64,000 bases of DNA from an uncultured Eubacteriales bacterium (GCA_900316745.1 ONEB01000006.1:62001-126000); one strand, 5' to 3'; shown: positions 41,432 through 50,557, counted from the stretch's first letter. Translations and numbers: made by a program. Notes: a model not told the origin generated them from the sequence alone.

Positions 41432-42940
41432 TTATTTGAGATTGTACACCTCGGTGAATTTCGCCTCGAGATAGTCGAGATAATAGTCCGGATTCAGTCC
41501 CTCGCCTGTGATGGCGCGGATCCATTCGTCGGGCGTCGTGAGGCTTGCGATGGAAAAGACGTGCTCTTTCAGCCATGCGCCGACGGTCTTCAGGTCGCCC
41601 GCGCGCATGCACGCGTCGAAGTCGAGATCCTCGCGCATGCGGTGCAGGATCTGCGCGCCGTAGGCGTTGCCGAGCGCGTAGGACGGGAAGTAGCCGAAGC
41701 TCAGTCCGCACCAGTGTACGTCCTGCAGGCAGCCGCGCGTGTCGTCCGGCACGTCGATGCCGAGATACGCTTTATACTTGGCGTTCCAGAGCGCCGGGAT
41801 CTCGGACGCTGTGATGTCGCCGTTGATGAAAGCCTTTTCCAGCTCGTACCGCACCAGAATGTGCAGGCAGTAGGTGAGCTCGTCCGCCTCGGTGCGGATC
41901 AGACTCGGGCGGGCGATGTTCGCCGCCTCATAGAGCTCGCGCGGCGTCACGTCGGCAAAGGTCTCGCCCGTGAGCTCCCGGAGCTTCGGATAGATGTAAC
42001 GCAGAAAGCCCTCGCTGCGTCCGACGATGTTTTCAAAGAAGCGGGAGACCGTCTCGTGCATGGCGTTCGTCATGCGGTCGGAGCAGTGGTTTCGATAGAC
42101 CTCCTCCGGCTCGTTCTGCATAAAGAGCGCGTGTCCGCCCTCGTGGAGCGTGGAGAAAATGTTGGAGATGAAATTCTCTTCAAAGTAATGCGTCGTCACG
42201 CGCACATCGGTCGGGCCGAAATTCGTGGTGAAGGGGTGCTCCGTCGTCATCAGCACGAGCGCCGATTCGCGCAGTCCCTCAAGCTGAAGCAGCCAGCGGG
42301 AGCACGCCTCCTGCTGCGGGATCGGGACCGAACGCGTCATGAAGTCCTCGCGGATGGGCTTGCCCTCGCGCTGAATGCGCTGCACAAGCGGCACGATGCG
42401 CGCCTTGAGCGCGGAAAAGAACGCGTCGAGCTGCTCGGTATTGCCGCCCTTTTCGTTGTCGTCGAGACAGGTGTTGTAGTAGCCCTCGGGGTGCTCGTCC
42501 CTGAGATCGATCGCCTGCCGCTGGTAGCCGATGAGCGCGGCGAGCGAATCGCGGAATTTGGAGAAATCATTCTCCTGCTTCGCCGTCAGCCATGCGCTGT
42601 ACGATTTGTTCGCCGCGAGATCCATCTCGTAGTTGAGCTCCGGGGAGATGTTTTTCTCTTTGGCGTAGCTGTCATAGAGGTGCTCGACGGCTTTCTTCTG
42701 CACGTCGGTGAGCCCTTCGCCGTCTTCGTGCAGCCGGCAGATCAGTGCCGTGTATTCCGGATCGTGCGTCATGGCGTAGAGCTGCTTGCCGAGGATCGCC
42801 ATGTCCTCGCCCGCCTTTTCCATGCCCTCCGGCGGCGCGCAGCACTCCATGTCGAAGCTCACCTTGCCGAGCACGCGCGCGTAGGCCTCGATCTCGTCAA
42901 GACGGGCGAAGAGCTTTTCCAGACGTTCGGTATTTGTCAT
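41432..42940 (-). CDS. Metallocarboxypeptidase, M32 family
   Basis: The 502-residue protein is the usual M32 length. The zinc motif STLHEGGHALFMQN (HExxH) is followed by the third ligand Glu in HETVSRFFEN. IARPSLIRTEADELTY and VHWCGLSFGYFPSYALGN are family blocks (I/V-R-x-x-A-D; G-x-F-x-Y-Y-x-L-G). It removes C-terminal residues from peptides in the cytoplasm. AAAGGAG precedes the ATG. Monocistronic with its own promoter. Confidence 0.94.
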   Translation of the reverse strand: MTNTERLEKLFARLDEIEAYARVLGKVSFDMECCAPPEGMEKAGEDMAILGKQLYAMTHDPEYTALICRLHEDGEGLTDVQKKAVEHLYDSYAKEKNISPELNYEMDLAANKSYSAWLTAKQENDFSKFRDSLAALIGYQRQAIDLRDEHPEGYYNTCLDDNEKGGNTEQLDAFFSALKARIVPLVQRIQREGKPIREDFMTRSVPIPQQEACSRWLLQLEGLRESALVLMTTEHPFTTNFGPTDVRVTTHYFEENFISNIFSTLHEGGHALFMQNEPEEVYRNHCSDRMTNAMHETVSRFFENIVGRSEGFLRYIYPKLRELTGETFADVTPRELYEAANIARPSLIRTEADELTYCLHILVRYELEKAFINGDITASEIPALWNAKYKAYLGIDVPDDTRGCLQDVHWCGLSFGYFPSYALGNAYGAQILHRMREDLDFDACMRAGDLKTVGAWLKEHVFSIASLTTPDEWIRAITGEGLNPDYYLDYLEAKFTEVYNLK

Positions 42941-42984
42941 ATTCGATGCTCCTTTGCGGTTGTTTCTTCCGTTTTGTTTTGTAT

Positions 42985-43013
42985 ATCATATACCCTGCGC
43001 TCCGCGCCGTCAA
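42985..43013 (-). promoter_or_regulatory. Promoter of the M32 carboxypeptidase gene
   Basis: On the minus strand TTGACG (complement of 43008-43013) and TATGAT (complement of 42985-42990) are 17 bases apart. Confidence 0.75.
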
Positions 43014-43120
43014 ATGGCTGCGCGGACGCAATGAAGCGGAAAGCCGCGCCAAACCGATATGGAGGCATGCATCATGCATCCGGGCTTCTGATTTTTTGCG
43101 CGCTTTTACACTTAAAAGCG

Positions 43121-43149
43121 TTGACGCGCAGCGAAAGTCAGGATATAAT
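43121..43149 (+). promoter_or_regulatory. Promoter of the secreted phosphatase gene
   Basis: TTGACG at 43121-43126 and a consensus TATAAT at 43144-43149 are 17 bases apart. The rest of 42941-43212 holds no gene. Confidence 0.85.
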
Positions 43150-43212
43150 TACCATGTTACAACCGCGTGGTTCTGTCACGCGAAATCGGAAAAACAAGAG
43201 GAGGTAAAACAC

Positions 43213-44166
43213 TTGAAAACCAGAAGATTCCTGAGTGTCGTCCTGTGCCTGATTCTCGTTTTCACGTTCCTGCTGAGCTCCGTGTCCTTCGCTGCGGGCA
43301 CCCCGAGCGCCGAAGAGCAGGCCGCGGCAAACGGCCACCACGCCATCGCGGGACTCACCGGTGTGATCAACGGGCGTGACCTGGGCGGCTACTATACTGC
43401 CGACGGCCAGTTCCGCGTCAAGACCGGCATGCTGTTCCGCACGGCCAACCTGCATGACGCGACGCCTGCCGACATTGCGCTTCTGCAGTCGCTCGGCATC
43501 ACGAAGATCATCGACCTGCGCTCCAACATCGAGGCGGCGCTCAAGCCCAACAAGCCTGTTCCCGGCGCAGAGTATCTGCACATCTCCCCGCTCACGATCC
43601 CGAACCTGCTCGTCATGAAGTCGGATGACTGGATGGCCATTCTGCGCGCGACCCGCACCGGCGTCATGGATACCTATATGGCGAATATGTACCGTCAGTG
43701 CGTGCAGGATCCTGTCGCGATCAAGGCGACCAAGCAGTTCTTCGCAGAGGTTCTGGACGCTGACGGCGCGCCCATCCTCTGGCACTGCAAGGACGGCAAG
43801 GACCGCACCGGCATTGAGGCCACGCTCCTGCTCGGGGCGCTGGGCTGCGATCTGGACGTGATCAGAGCCGAGTATGAGAACACGAACGTCTTCAAGGCCG
43901 AGGCGCGTCAGAGCGCCTATGACAAGGCATACAAGATCACCCGCAGCGACTGGATCGCCTCCGAATTCATGAAGTATGAGGGCGTCAGCCCCGAGTGGCT
44001 GGATATCGCCCTGAACATCATGAACCGCTACGGCGGCATCGAGGGTTATCTGCGTCAGGTCATTGGTCTGACAGACGATGACTTTGCCGCCCTGCGCGCT
44101 ACATATCTGGAGCCTGTTGCGGAGCAGCAGGAGCCTGTTGTCGATGCGCTGGCGAACGCCGCGTAA
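43213..44166 (+). CDS. Secreted tyrosine-type protein phosphatase
   Basis: The 317-residue protein uses TTG at 43213, eight bases after AGGAGG at 43199-43204. Its signal peptide is MKTRRFLSVVLCLILVFTFL with cleavage near SFA-AG. The mature part has NGRDLGGYYTADG, KTGMLFRTANLHDAT, IIDLRSN and the P-loop WHCKDGKDRTGIEATLL (C-x5-R). This is the tyrosine/dual-specificity phosphatase family (Y_phosphatase3-like), which also includes phosphoinositide phosphatases. Outside-cell action on host or own phosphates is inferred. It has its own promoter and terminator. Confidence 0.88.
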   Translation: MKTRRFLSVVLCLILVFTFLLSSVSFAAGTPSAEEQAAANGHHAIAGLTGVINGRDLGGYYTADGQFRVKTGMLFRTANLHDATPADIALLQSLGITKIIDLRSNIEAALKPNKPVPGAEYLHISPLTIPNLLVMKSDDWMAILRATRTGVMDTYMANMYRQCVQDPVAIKATKQFFAEVLDADGAPILWHCKDGKDRTGIEATLLLGALGCDLDVIRAEYENTNVFKAEARQSAYDKAYKITRSDWIASEFMKYEGVSPEWLDIALNIMNRYGGIEGYLRQVIGLTDDDFAALRATYLEPVAEQQEPVVDALANAA

Positions 44167-44179
44167 AGCAGCAAATCTC

Positions 44180-44212
44180 AAACGTCTCCATCTTCGGATG
44201 GAGACGTTTTTG
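44180..44212 (+). terminator. Terminator after the secreted phosphatase gene
   Basis: AAACGTCTCCATC pairs with GATGGAGACGTTT around TTCG, followed by T-rich sequence. Confidence 0.92.
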
Positions 44213-44294
44213 CTTTTCGGATTGAAAACGCGCCGAAAGCTTGCTATACTGATCTTTGGATAACAAGCCAAGTTTGGGAGAAAGAGGCGGTTTG

Positions 44295-45587
44295 ATGAAA
44301 AGACTTCTGACAGTTCTGCTTGTCGCGGCTGTGCTCTGCACGGGCCTTGGCGTGACGAGCGCCGCTGCCGCGCCCGCGCAGCCGCACTGGGTCAGCGCGT
44401 GGAGCACCAGCCCCGTGGACGCGAGCCTGTCTGAGCTCGGCGCGCTTTCCGGCGTCTCGGTGCCGGTGGTGAATGTGTCGTCCCGCGTCGTGATTCGTCC
44501 GACGATGACGGGTGATCAGGTGCGTTTGGTGTTTTCCAATGAATACAGCAAATTCCCGCTCGTGATCTCCGCCTGCACGGTCGGCGCTTCGGCAAAGGGC
44601 GATGCGGCGGTCTCGCTCTGCTCGCTGCGCACAGTGCGCTTTCACACGCTCGGCTGCGTGGTCATCCCCGCGGGCGAAACGGTCACCTCTGATCCTGTTG
44701 CCATGTCCGTCACAGCCGGGGAGGCGCTCGCCGTGACGACGTATTATCGCGGCCTGTCCGCCATGCGCACGATCGGGCTCATCGGCGGCAGGAGCTATGC
44801 CGCCGTCGGAAACCGGACGCACAGCTCTGCCATGCTCGGGGCACTCCCGCTCAATTTCACCGCCGACAGCGGCGCCTATGATATCATCCCCTGCCTCAAG
44901 GAGGTCGATGTGCGCACTGCCGATCCCGCTGCCGGTGCGTGCGTGGTCTTCGGCGATTCCACCGTCGCCAATGAGATCCCGCGCATGCTCGCGGCCCGTC
45001 TGCGCGAAAACGGCGTCACGAGTGTGAGCGTCACGCAGGCAGCCATCAAGGGCGACCGGCTGAGCTATGACGGCGTCGGCAAGCTTGCCGCGATCACGGG
45101 CCGCGCGGGCGTGGATCGTTTCGCGTCCGATGTGCTCGATCAGGCGGGCGTCACCTCCGTCATTGTGAAGATCGGTGTAAACGATGTGATCCATCCGCAG
45201 CTGAAGAGCAAGCAGGGCGCCGCGCCCTACGCGAGCTTCGAGCAGCTCACTTCGGACTTCACCGCTCTCGTGGAGATGGCGCACGCGCGCGGCGTAAAGG
45301 TCTATTTTGCCGAGCTCACGCCGTGGAAAGGCTATACGCGCAATCTCTTCGGCATCACGGGCGACGACGTCCGGTGGACGCCGGAGATCGACGCCCTGCG
45401 CGTGCAGCTCAATGACTGGATGCGCTCCGAGGCCTGTCCGGCGGACGGCGTGGTGTTCTTCCCGGATCTGACCGATCCGACCGATCCTGCGGCGCTGAAT
45501 CCGGCGTATACCACCGACGGCGTCCACTTTACCGACGCCGGCGCGCAGCTTGCCGCCGATGCGATCCCGCTGGAGTGGTTTCGTTGA
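44295..45587 (+). CDS. Secreted SGNH/GDSL hydrolase
   Basis: The 430-residue protein has a signal peptide (MKRLLTVLLVAAVLCTGLGV, cleavage near AAAA-P). Residues about 30-200 form a beta-rich N-terminal domain (HWVSAWSTSPVD, VNVSSRVVIRPTMTGDQVRL). The SGNH domain has VVFGDSTVANE (Ser nucleophile), IVKIGVNDV (Asn) and late TDGVHFTDAGAQL (Asp, His). Such enzymes remove acyl groups from polysaccharides or lipids outside the cell. The start at 44295 has AGAGGCGG upstream. A small gene overlaps its stop. Confidence 0.88.
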   Translation: MKRLLTVLLVAAVLCTGLGVTSAAAAPAQPHWVSAWSTSPVDASLSELGALSGVSVPVVNVSSRVVIRPTMTGDQVRLVFSNEYSKFPLVISACTVGASAKGDAAVSLCSLRTVRFHTLGCVVIPAGETVTSDPVAMSVTAGEALAVTTYYRGLSAMRTIGLIGGRSYAAVGNRTHSSAMLGALPLNFTADSGAYDIIPCLKEVDVRTADPAAGACVVFGDSTVANEIPRMLAARLRENGVTSVSVTQAAIKGDRLSYDGVGKLAAITGRAGVDRFASDVLDQAGVTSVIVKIGVNDVIHPQLKSKQGAAPYASFEQLTSDFTALVEMAHARGVKVYFAELTPWKGYTRNLFGITGDDVRWTPEIDALRVQLNDWMRSEACPADGVVFFPDLTDPTDPAALNPAYTTDGVHFTDAGAQLAADAIPLEWFR

Positions 45588-45763
45588 GCGCGCCGGAGCT
45601 GCCGCCGGAGGCGCTGGAGGATCTCTGCCGCTATCTCGGTGAATACGGGTGGAAGCCGGAGCTCGCCGTGCACATCCTGCGCCGGCGCTACGGCATCGAG
45701 CTCAAGCCGCTGGACGCGGAATACCTGTTCGCCGTCGAAATGCGGCGCAGGGCATACGAATAA
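45584..45763 (+). CDS. Small hypothetical protein overlapping the SGNH hydrolase gene
   Basis: The 59-residue frame probably starts at TTG 45584, overlapping the previous stop (TTGA), with GGAG eight bases before; GTG at 45575 is an alternative. The product is acidic and helical (PPEALEDLCRYLGEYGWKPE, then HILRRRYGIELKPLDAEYLF) with no Cys pair or signal. Tight coupling and a terminator directly after support a real gene. Function unknown. Confidence 0.55.
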   Translation: MSAPELPPEALEDLCRYLGEYGWKPELAVHILRRRYGIELKPLDAEYLFAVEMRRRAYE

Positions 45764-45765
45764 CA

Positions 45766-45795
45766 AAAGGCTCCCCGAGCAATCGGGGAGCCTTT
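45766..45795. terminator. Bidirectional terminator
   Basis: AAAGGCTCCCCGA pairs with TCGGGGAGCCTTT around GCAA, between convergent genes. Confidence 0.92.
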
Positions 45796-45806
45796 CTTGC
45801 GTTCGC

Positions 45807-46433
45807 TTATGCTTTTCGTTTGGCTCTGCCGCCGCGCAGCTCGAACTTGCCTGCGCACCAGAGCTTGGTGGCCTCGGCGACGAGCGACCATTCGGCGTCT
45901 GTCAGCACGCGGCGCTGCAGCGTCACGGCGTCGTCATCGTCCAGAACGGGAACGGCAGTTTGCAGCAGGATGGGGCCGATCCCGCCGGTCTCGCTTACGA
46001 GATAGGCCGTCGCGCCCGTGAGCTTCAATCCCTGACGCAGCACCTCTTCGTGCACCGCGAGCCCGCGCAGATCCGCGAAGGCGGGCAGCAGCGAGGGCTG
46101 GATCGTGAGGATGCGGTTGCGGAACGCGCTCGCCGTCTCCTTGCCGATGCCGGGGCGAAAGCCCGCGTCGATCACAAAGTCGATGTCGAGGTCCTTGATC
46201 TTGTTGCGGATCGCCATGTCATAGCTCGAGGCGTTGGGGAACATGCCCGGCTCGACCACGATGGTCTCAAGCCCCGCGTTTTTCGCGCGCACCAGCGCGT
46301 AGGCGTTCGGATCGGAGGAAATCACCGCAAGCAGCTTCAGCTCCGGGATCTCACCGAAGAATATGGAGTCCAGCAGGCTCTGCAGCTTCGTTCCGTTTCC
46401 CGAAGCCAAAACAGCACCGCGAATCGTTGCCAT
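45807..46433 (-). CDS. PurN-like formyltransferase with altered catalytic residues
   Basis: The 208-residue protein follows PurN throughout: LASGNGTKLQSLLD (phosphate loop), SSDPNAYALVRAKNAGLET and IQPSLLPAF. True PurN uses Asn, His and Asp (E. coli N106, H108, D144) to formylate glycinamide ribonucleotide. Here the matching positions read Thr110, Gln112 and Gly151 (LTIQPSLLP; TGGIGPILLQ). It may be inactive in purine synthesis or have another role. It lies two bases after the CsaB fusion gene, an odd partner for PurN. Confidence 0.8.
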   Translation of the reverse strand: MATIRGAVLASGNGTKLQSLLDSIFFGEIPELKLLAVISSDPNAYALVRAKNAGLETIVVEPGMFPNASSYDMAIRNKIKDLDIDFVIDAGFRPGIGKETASAFRNRILTIQPSLLPAFADLRGLAVHEEVLRQGLKLTGATAYLVSETGGIGPILLQTAVPVLDDDDAVTLQRRVLTDAEWSLVAEATKLWCAGKFELRGGRAKRKA

Positions 46434-46435
46434 GA

Positions 46436-48658
46436 TTACTCCCTCCCAAGCAGCCGGGCGGCTGCGATCTGGTTATTGTCCTCGCGGGCATACAGCAGCT
46501 CTGTGCGCCGCCGCAGCTCGTCTTTCTGTCCGGACAGCGACATGGCGCGGTCGATCATCGCGCACATGTTTTTCGCGTCCGCATCCTCGAGCTCCACATA
46601 GTTGTCCTGCTCGATATAGTCCAAAAACGCCCGCACCTTCGGGTCGTAGCTCACGCCTGCGAGCGGAACGCCCTGTCCGGCGGCGAACACGAGCCCGTGC
46701 AGCCGCATGGAGAGGACCGCCTGCATCCGGGACATCACCCCGATGCTCAGCGCGGCGGGCATCGGCTCGTCGATGAGATAGTGCGGCACCGTAAGCTCCT
46801 CGGTCACAAGCCGCGCAGCGTCAATGTCCGCGCGTGGGTTGATGCACAGGAACACCGGCGTCAGCCCATAGCGGGTATAAGCGTGCCAGGCCGCCGCGGC
46901 AACGGCGCGCGTGCGCTCCTCAAAGCCGCGCCAGCGGCGCAGCACGAACGCGATATACTTCCCGTCCGGGTCCATGCCGTGCTGCTCGAAGAAGCGCTCC
47001 ACCTGAAACGCGCTTGCCGCCTGCAGGCGGATAACGGGGTCAGCCGCGAGCAGAACCTCCGGCTTTTCGATGCCGAACTGCCGGAGCACGTCCAGCGAAT
47101 CCGGCTCGCGCAGCGTGATCACGTCCACGTTGCGGTTAATTGTGCGCGCGGCGAGCTTCTGGTCGCCGGGCACGACGATCGGGCCGATGCCGCAGCCGTA
47201 CATCTGCACCTGCGCGCCGCAGTGCTTGGCGCACCACAGCGTGTAGAGGTAATACCAGAGACTCATCCGGCTCGTGACGTCCTGCATCAGGTTGCCGCCG
47301 CCGTTGAGATAGAGCTTCGTGCGCCGCAGGACGCGCGCCATGCGGATCAGGTCGAAGCTGTGCAGCGTGCTCACGCCGTAGATCCGGCGCGTTTCGTGCG
47401 GACGGCGCGAGAGCACCGTGACGGGCATGTTCGGGTCGATGGCGCGCATCTCCTGCAAAATCGCCTCCAGAATCGCGTCGTCGCCCGCGTTGCCGAAGCC
47501 GTAGGCGCCGCCGATCAGGATGCCGTCGCGCTTGCCGTGACGCCACTTTTCGTGGCGGTAGATCGTGTTGTAAATCTCCAGCTGGCGTTCGCCCGTGGCG
47601 ATCACGGAGAGACGCTGCCTGCCGGTGTCATAGAGCGCCTGACCCATTTTCTCACGCAGGGCGGGGTCCTTTGCAAAGGTCACGAGCGCGGAGGCAAAGC
47701 CGTCCACGTCGCCCGGCTCCACGAGAAAACCGTTCACGCCGTGCTCGATCAGATCCGGCACGCCGCCGACGCTCGTCGCCACCGTGGCAAGGCGGGCGCG
47801 CGCGCCCTCTGTGAGCGCGTAGGGGAAGCTCTCGGAGATGGAGGACAGGGCGTTGATATCGAGCGCCCCGTAGAAGCGGTCGAGGTCCGAGATCCAGCCG
47901 AGGAAAAACACGTCCGCGCCGATGCCGAGACTTTCGGCCAGCGCCTCAAGCTCCGCGCGCTGCTTGCCGTCGCCCGCAATGGCCAGACGCAGACGCGCGC
48001 CGCGGCGCCGCGCCAGCGCGACCGCGCGCAGCAGCAGCGGGATGTCCTTCACGGGATCGAGCCGCGCCGCAATGCCGACGATCACGTCGTCGGGCGCAAC
48101 GTCGAAGTCATACCCGGCGAAAAATTCCTTCCGATCGACGCGCGGGACCTCGTGCGAGAAGTCCAGACCGTTATAAATGGAAAACATCCGGCCGGGGTCA
48201 AAGCCGCGGTCGATGAGCTTTTGCATCAGAGGATTGGAGACGCACACGCGGTAGTTTAAAAGCCGCAGCGCGACCTTGTTGGCATTGCCGTAAAACACCG
48301 TCGCGAACGGGCGGCCGAGATAGTCGAGCCGGTAGTCGCTGTGCACGGTGGTGAGCACCGGCACGCCCACGAGCGGGCGGAGCATCGCGCCGATCACGTT
48401 CGCTTTCGCGCCGTGGCAATGGACGAACTGATAGCCCTCCTCTCGGATCAGCTTCTGCAGCGCGCAGACGCACCAGAGCACGTTGTGCTGCATCACGATC
48501 GTCGGAATGCCCAGCGCCTGCGCCTCATCGGAGAAAATGCCCCTGCGGAAGCAAACAAGGCGCACGTCAACGACCTGACCCAGATAGGTCAGGAGCGAGT
48601 GCACATGTGTTTTTGCGCCGCCGGTATCGCCGCCGCCGATGAGATGGATAACTTTCAC
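46436..48658 (-). CDS. csaB: Glycosyltransferase (GT4) fused to polysaccharide pyruvyl transferase CsaB
   Basis: The 740-residue protein starts at GTG (complement of 48656-48658) six bases after GGGAGG. Residues 1-370 are a GT-B glycosyltransferase: HLIGGGDTGGAKTHVHSLL, IYNGLDFS, AARLDPVKDIPLLL, and SSISESFPYALTEGA with the E-x7-E type donor site. Residues about 378-740 are CsaB: LIGGAYGFGNAGDDAILEAI, YLNGGGNLMQDVTS and SMRLHGLVFAAGQGVPLAG. CsaB adds pyruvate ketal to secondary cell wall polymer, which anchors SLH-domain proteins. Fusion suggests sugar transfer and pyruvylation of one glycan. Confidence 0.88.
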   Translation of the reverse strand: MKVIHLIGGGDTGGAKTHVHSLLTYLGQVVDVRLVCFRRGIFSDEAQALGIPTIVMQHNVLWCVCALQKLIREEGYQFVHCHGAKANVIGAMLRPLVGVPVLTTVHSDYRLDYLGRPFATVFYGNANKVALRLLNYRVCVSNPLMQKLIDRGFDPGRMFSIYNGLDFSHEVPRVDRKEFFAGYDFDVAPDDVIVGIAARLDPVKDIPLLLRAVALARRRGARLRLAIAGDGKQRAELEALAESLGIGADVFFLGWISDLDRFYGALDINALSSISESFPYALTEGARARLATVATSVGGVPDLIEHGVNGFLVEPGDVDGFASALVTFAKDPALREKMGQALYDTGRQRLSVIATGERQLEIYNTIYRHEKWRHGKRDGILIGGAYGFGNAGDDAILEAILQEMRAIDPNMPVTVLSRRPHETRRIYGVSTLHSFDLIRMARVLRRTKLYLNGGGNLMQDVTSRMSLWYYLYTLWCAKHCGAQVQMYGCGIGPIVVPGDQKLAARTINRNVDVITLREPDSLDVLRQFGIEKPEVLLAADPVIRLQAASAFQVERFFEQHGMDPDGKYIAFVLRRWRGFEERTRAVAAAAWHAYTRYGLTPVFLCINPRADIDAARLVTEELTVPHYLIDEPMPAALSIGVMSRMQAVLSMRLHGLVFAAGQGVPLAGVSYDPKVRAFLDYIEQDNYVELEDADAKNMCAMIDRAMSLSGQKDELRRRTELLYAREDNNQIAAARLLGRE

Positions 48659-48888
48659 GCTTGCCTCCCGGGCACTTGTCGGATGGGAAAAAACAGAGTA
48701 TACTATCGTTATTCGCCGAAAAACAGATCTGTCTGCGCCCGTGCGCAGAGTCTCCCACATTGTTCAATACATTCTAGTATAACTTAGGTTTGCGCAGGAG
48801 TCAACTTTACATAATGTCATTTTTTGACGTATTTTTGGCGCTTTTTCAGCGCGCTTCCGCGCGCGGATTTCAAGAGGAGAAGACCGAC

Positions 48889-50082
48889 ATGACAACGCTT
48901 TATCTCATCCGTCACGCGGAGGCGGAGGGCAATCTTTATCGACGCATTCAGGGCCAGTGGGACGGAGAGATCACGCCCCGCGGCAAGCGCCAGATCGAGG
49001 CGCTGGCAGAGCGCTTTCGGGATGTGCCGCTCGACGCGGTGTATTCCAGCGACCTGCGCCGCACGATCGAGACGGCCGGCGCGATTCTGCGGTATCACGA
49101 CCTGCCGCTGCAGACCACGCCGCGTCTGCGCGAGATCTATATGGGCGCGTGGGAGGGGCTCGCCTGGGGCGACGCCGACCACGCCGAGCCCGAGCAGATG
49201 TTTTACTTCAACCACGACCCCGCGCGCTGGCAGATCCCCGGCGCGGAGCCCTATGCCGTCCTGGAGGCGCGCATGACGTCGGCGCTGCGCGACATCGCGG
49301 CGCGCCACCCCGGCGGCACGGTCGCCGTCGTGAGCCACGGCACCGCCATCCGCACCTATCTTGCCGCCCGGCTCGGCATCGCCAGCGGAGAGATCGGCAC
49401 GCTCGCCCACGGGGACAACACCTGCGTCGCCAAGCTGGAGTTTGAAAACGGCGCGGTGCATGTCGCGTACCACAACGACGCTTCCCATTTGCCGGAGGAG
49501 CTCAGCACGTTCACACGACAGACCTGGTGGAAGGGCGTGGACAAGGATCCGGGCAACCTGCGCATGGAGCAGATGACGTTCCCGCGCGACAGCGCGTTCT
49601 ATATCGCCTGCTACCGCGACGCGTGGCGCACGATCCACGGCACGGAGGAGGGCTTCACCGCCCAGCTGTATCTTGCCTCGGCGCAGAAGCACGCCCGCAC
49701 GCGGGATGCCGTCATGCGCCTGATGAGCGGCGACACGCCCGTCGGCATGATCGAGCTCGACGAGCATCACAAAGGCGCGGACGGGCGGCTGTGGATCAGC
49801 TTTCTTTATCTCACGCCGCACGCGCGCGAACAGGGCTGGGGCGTGCAGCTGCTGGGTCACGCGGTCTGGTACTGCGAGACGCGCGGCTTTCCCGGCATCC
49901 GGCTGCACTGCGCGGCCTCGAACGAGCACGCAAACGGCTTCTATGCGCACTACGGCTTTACCTGCGTCGGCGAGGCCGCGGGTGTGCGCGGACGGCTGCT
50001 GCTGCTCGAAAAGCCCGTGCGCGGCCGGGGCGTCAAGCCCGTCGGACCGGAGACAATCGACTGGAAGGAGCATGAAAAATGA
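48889..50082 (+). CDS. Histidine phosphatase fused to GNAT acetyltransferase
   Basis: The 397-residue protein starts at 48889 after AGAGGAGA. Residues 1-200 are a phosphoglycerate-mutase-like histidine phosphatase: LIRHAEAEGN with phospho-His9, YSSDLRRTIETA, and VVSHGTAIRTYLA with the second His. From about 215 a GNAT domain follows: FYIACYRDAWRTIHG, LYLTPHAREQGWGVQLLGHA (acetyl-CoA loop) and NEHANGFYAHYGF. Both activities may act on one metabolite, which is unknown. It overlaps the DUF3783 gene by four bases. Confidence 0.87.
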   Translation: MTTLYLIRHAEAEGNLYRRIQGQWDGEITPRGKRQIEALAERFRDVPLDAVYSSDLRRTIETAGAILRYHDLPLQTTPRLREIYMGAWEGLAWGDADHAEPEQMFYFNHDPARWQIPGAEPYAVLEARMTSALRDIAARHPGGTVAVVSHGTAIRTYLAARLGIASGEIGTLAHGDNTCVAKLEFENGAVHVAYHNDASHLPEELSTFTRQTWWKGVDKDPGNLRMEQMTFPRDSAFYIACYRDAWRTIHGTEEGFTAQLYLASAQKHARTRDAVMRLMSGDTPVGMIELDEHHKGADGRLWISFLYLTPHAREQGWGVQLLGHAVWYCETRGFPGIRLHCAASNEHANGFYAHYGFTCVGEAAGVRGRLLLLEKPVRGRGVKPVGPETIDWKEHEK

Positions 50083-50465
50083 CCACACCGACTATCCTTG
50101 CCATGAACGTTCAGCCCGAAAAGCTCGGGAAGCTGCGCTTTCTCTGCCTGCGGCTGGGGATCGGCCTCCGGGTCGTGGAGCAGCGCGCCTTCGGCTGCTC
50201 GGTGGGCGACCTCGTTGCCGGCAATGCCGCGCCCGTGCGCGGCAAGTGGGCGCCGTTTCAGGACGAGATGCTCGTTATGGCAAGCTTTCGCCCGGGCATG
50301 CTCGATGCGTTCCTCGGCGGTTTTCGCGAGATGGGCATCGCGCCGATCCCGCTCAAGGCCATGCTCACGGAGACGAACGCCTCCTGGACACTGGAGCGTC
50401 TGCACGCCGCGCTCAAAGAGGAGCACGAGCAGATGGCGGCGTTCCGGAAGCAGGCGGGAAAGTGA
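50079..50465 (+). CDS. DUF3783-like protein
   Basis: The 128-residue soluble protein overlaps the preceding gene (ATGA). It has LAMNVQPEKLGKLRFLCLRL, VGDLVAG and MLVMASFRPGMLDAFLGGFR, then PLKAMLTETNASWTLERLHA, the pattern of DUF3783 proteins common in Clostridia. Function unknown; co-translation with the phosphatase-GNAT fusion suggests a shared task. Confidence 0.72.
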   Translation: MTTPTILAMNVQPEKLGKLRFLCLRLGIGLRVVEQRAFGCSVGDLVAGNAAPVRGKWAPFQDEMLVMASFRPGMLDAFLGGFREMGIAPIPLKAMLTETNASWTLERLHAALKEEHEQMAAFRKQAGK

Positions 50466-50557
50466 GATGCTCTCAGCATATTTGATTTAAATGGCTAAAT
50501 TAACGTGCCCGAAATCGTGCACTTTCACGAAAATGCACCGCGTGGTGAAAAACGGCG

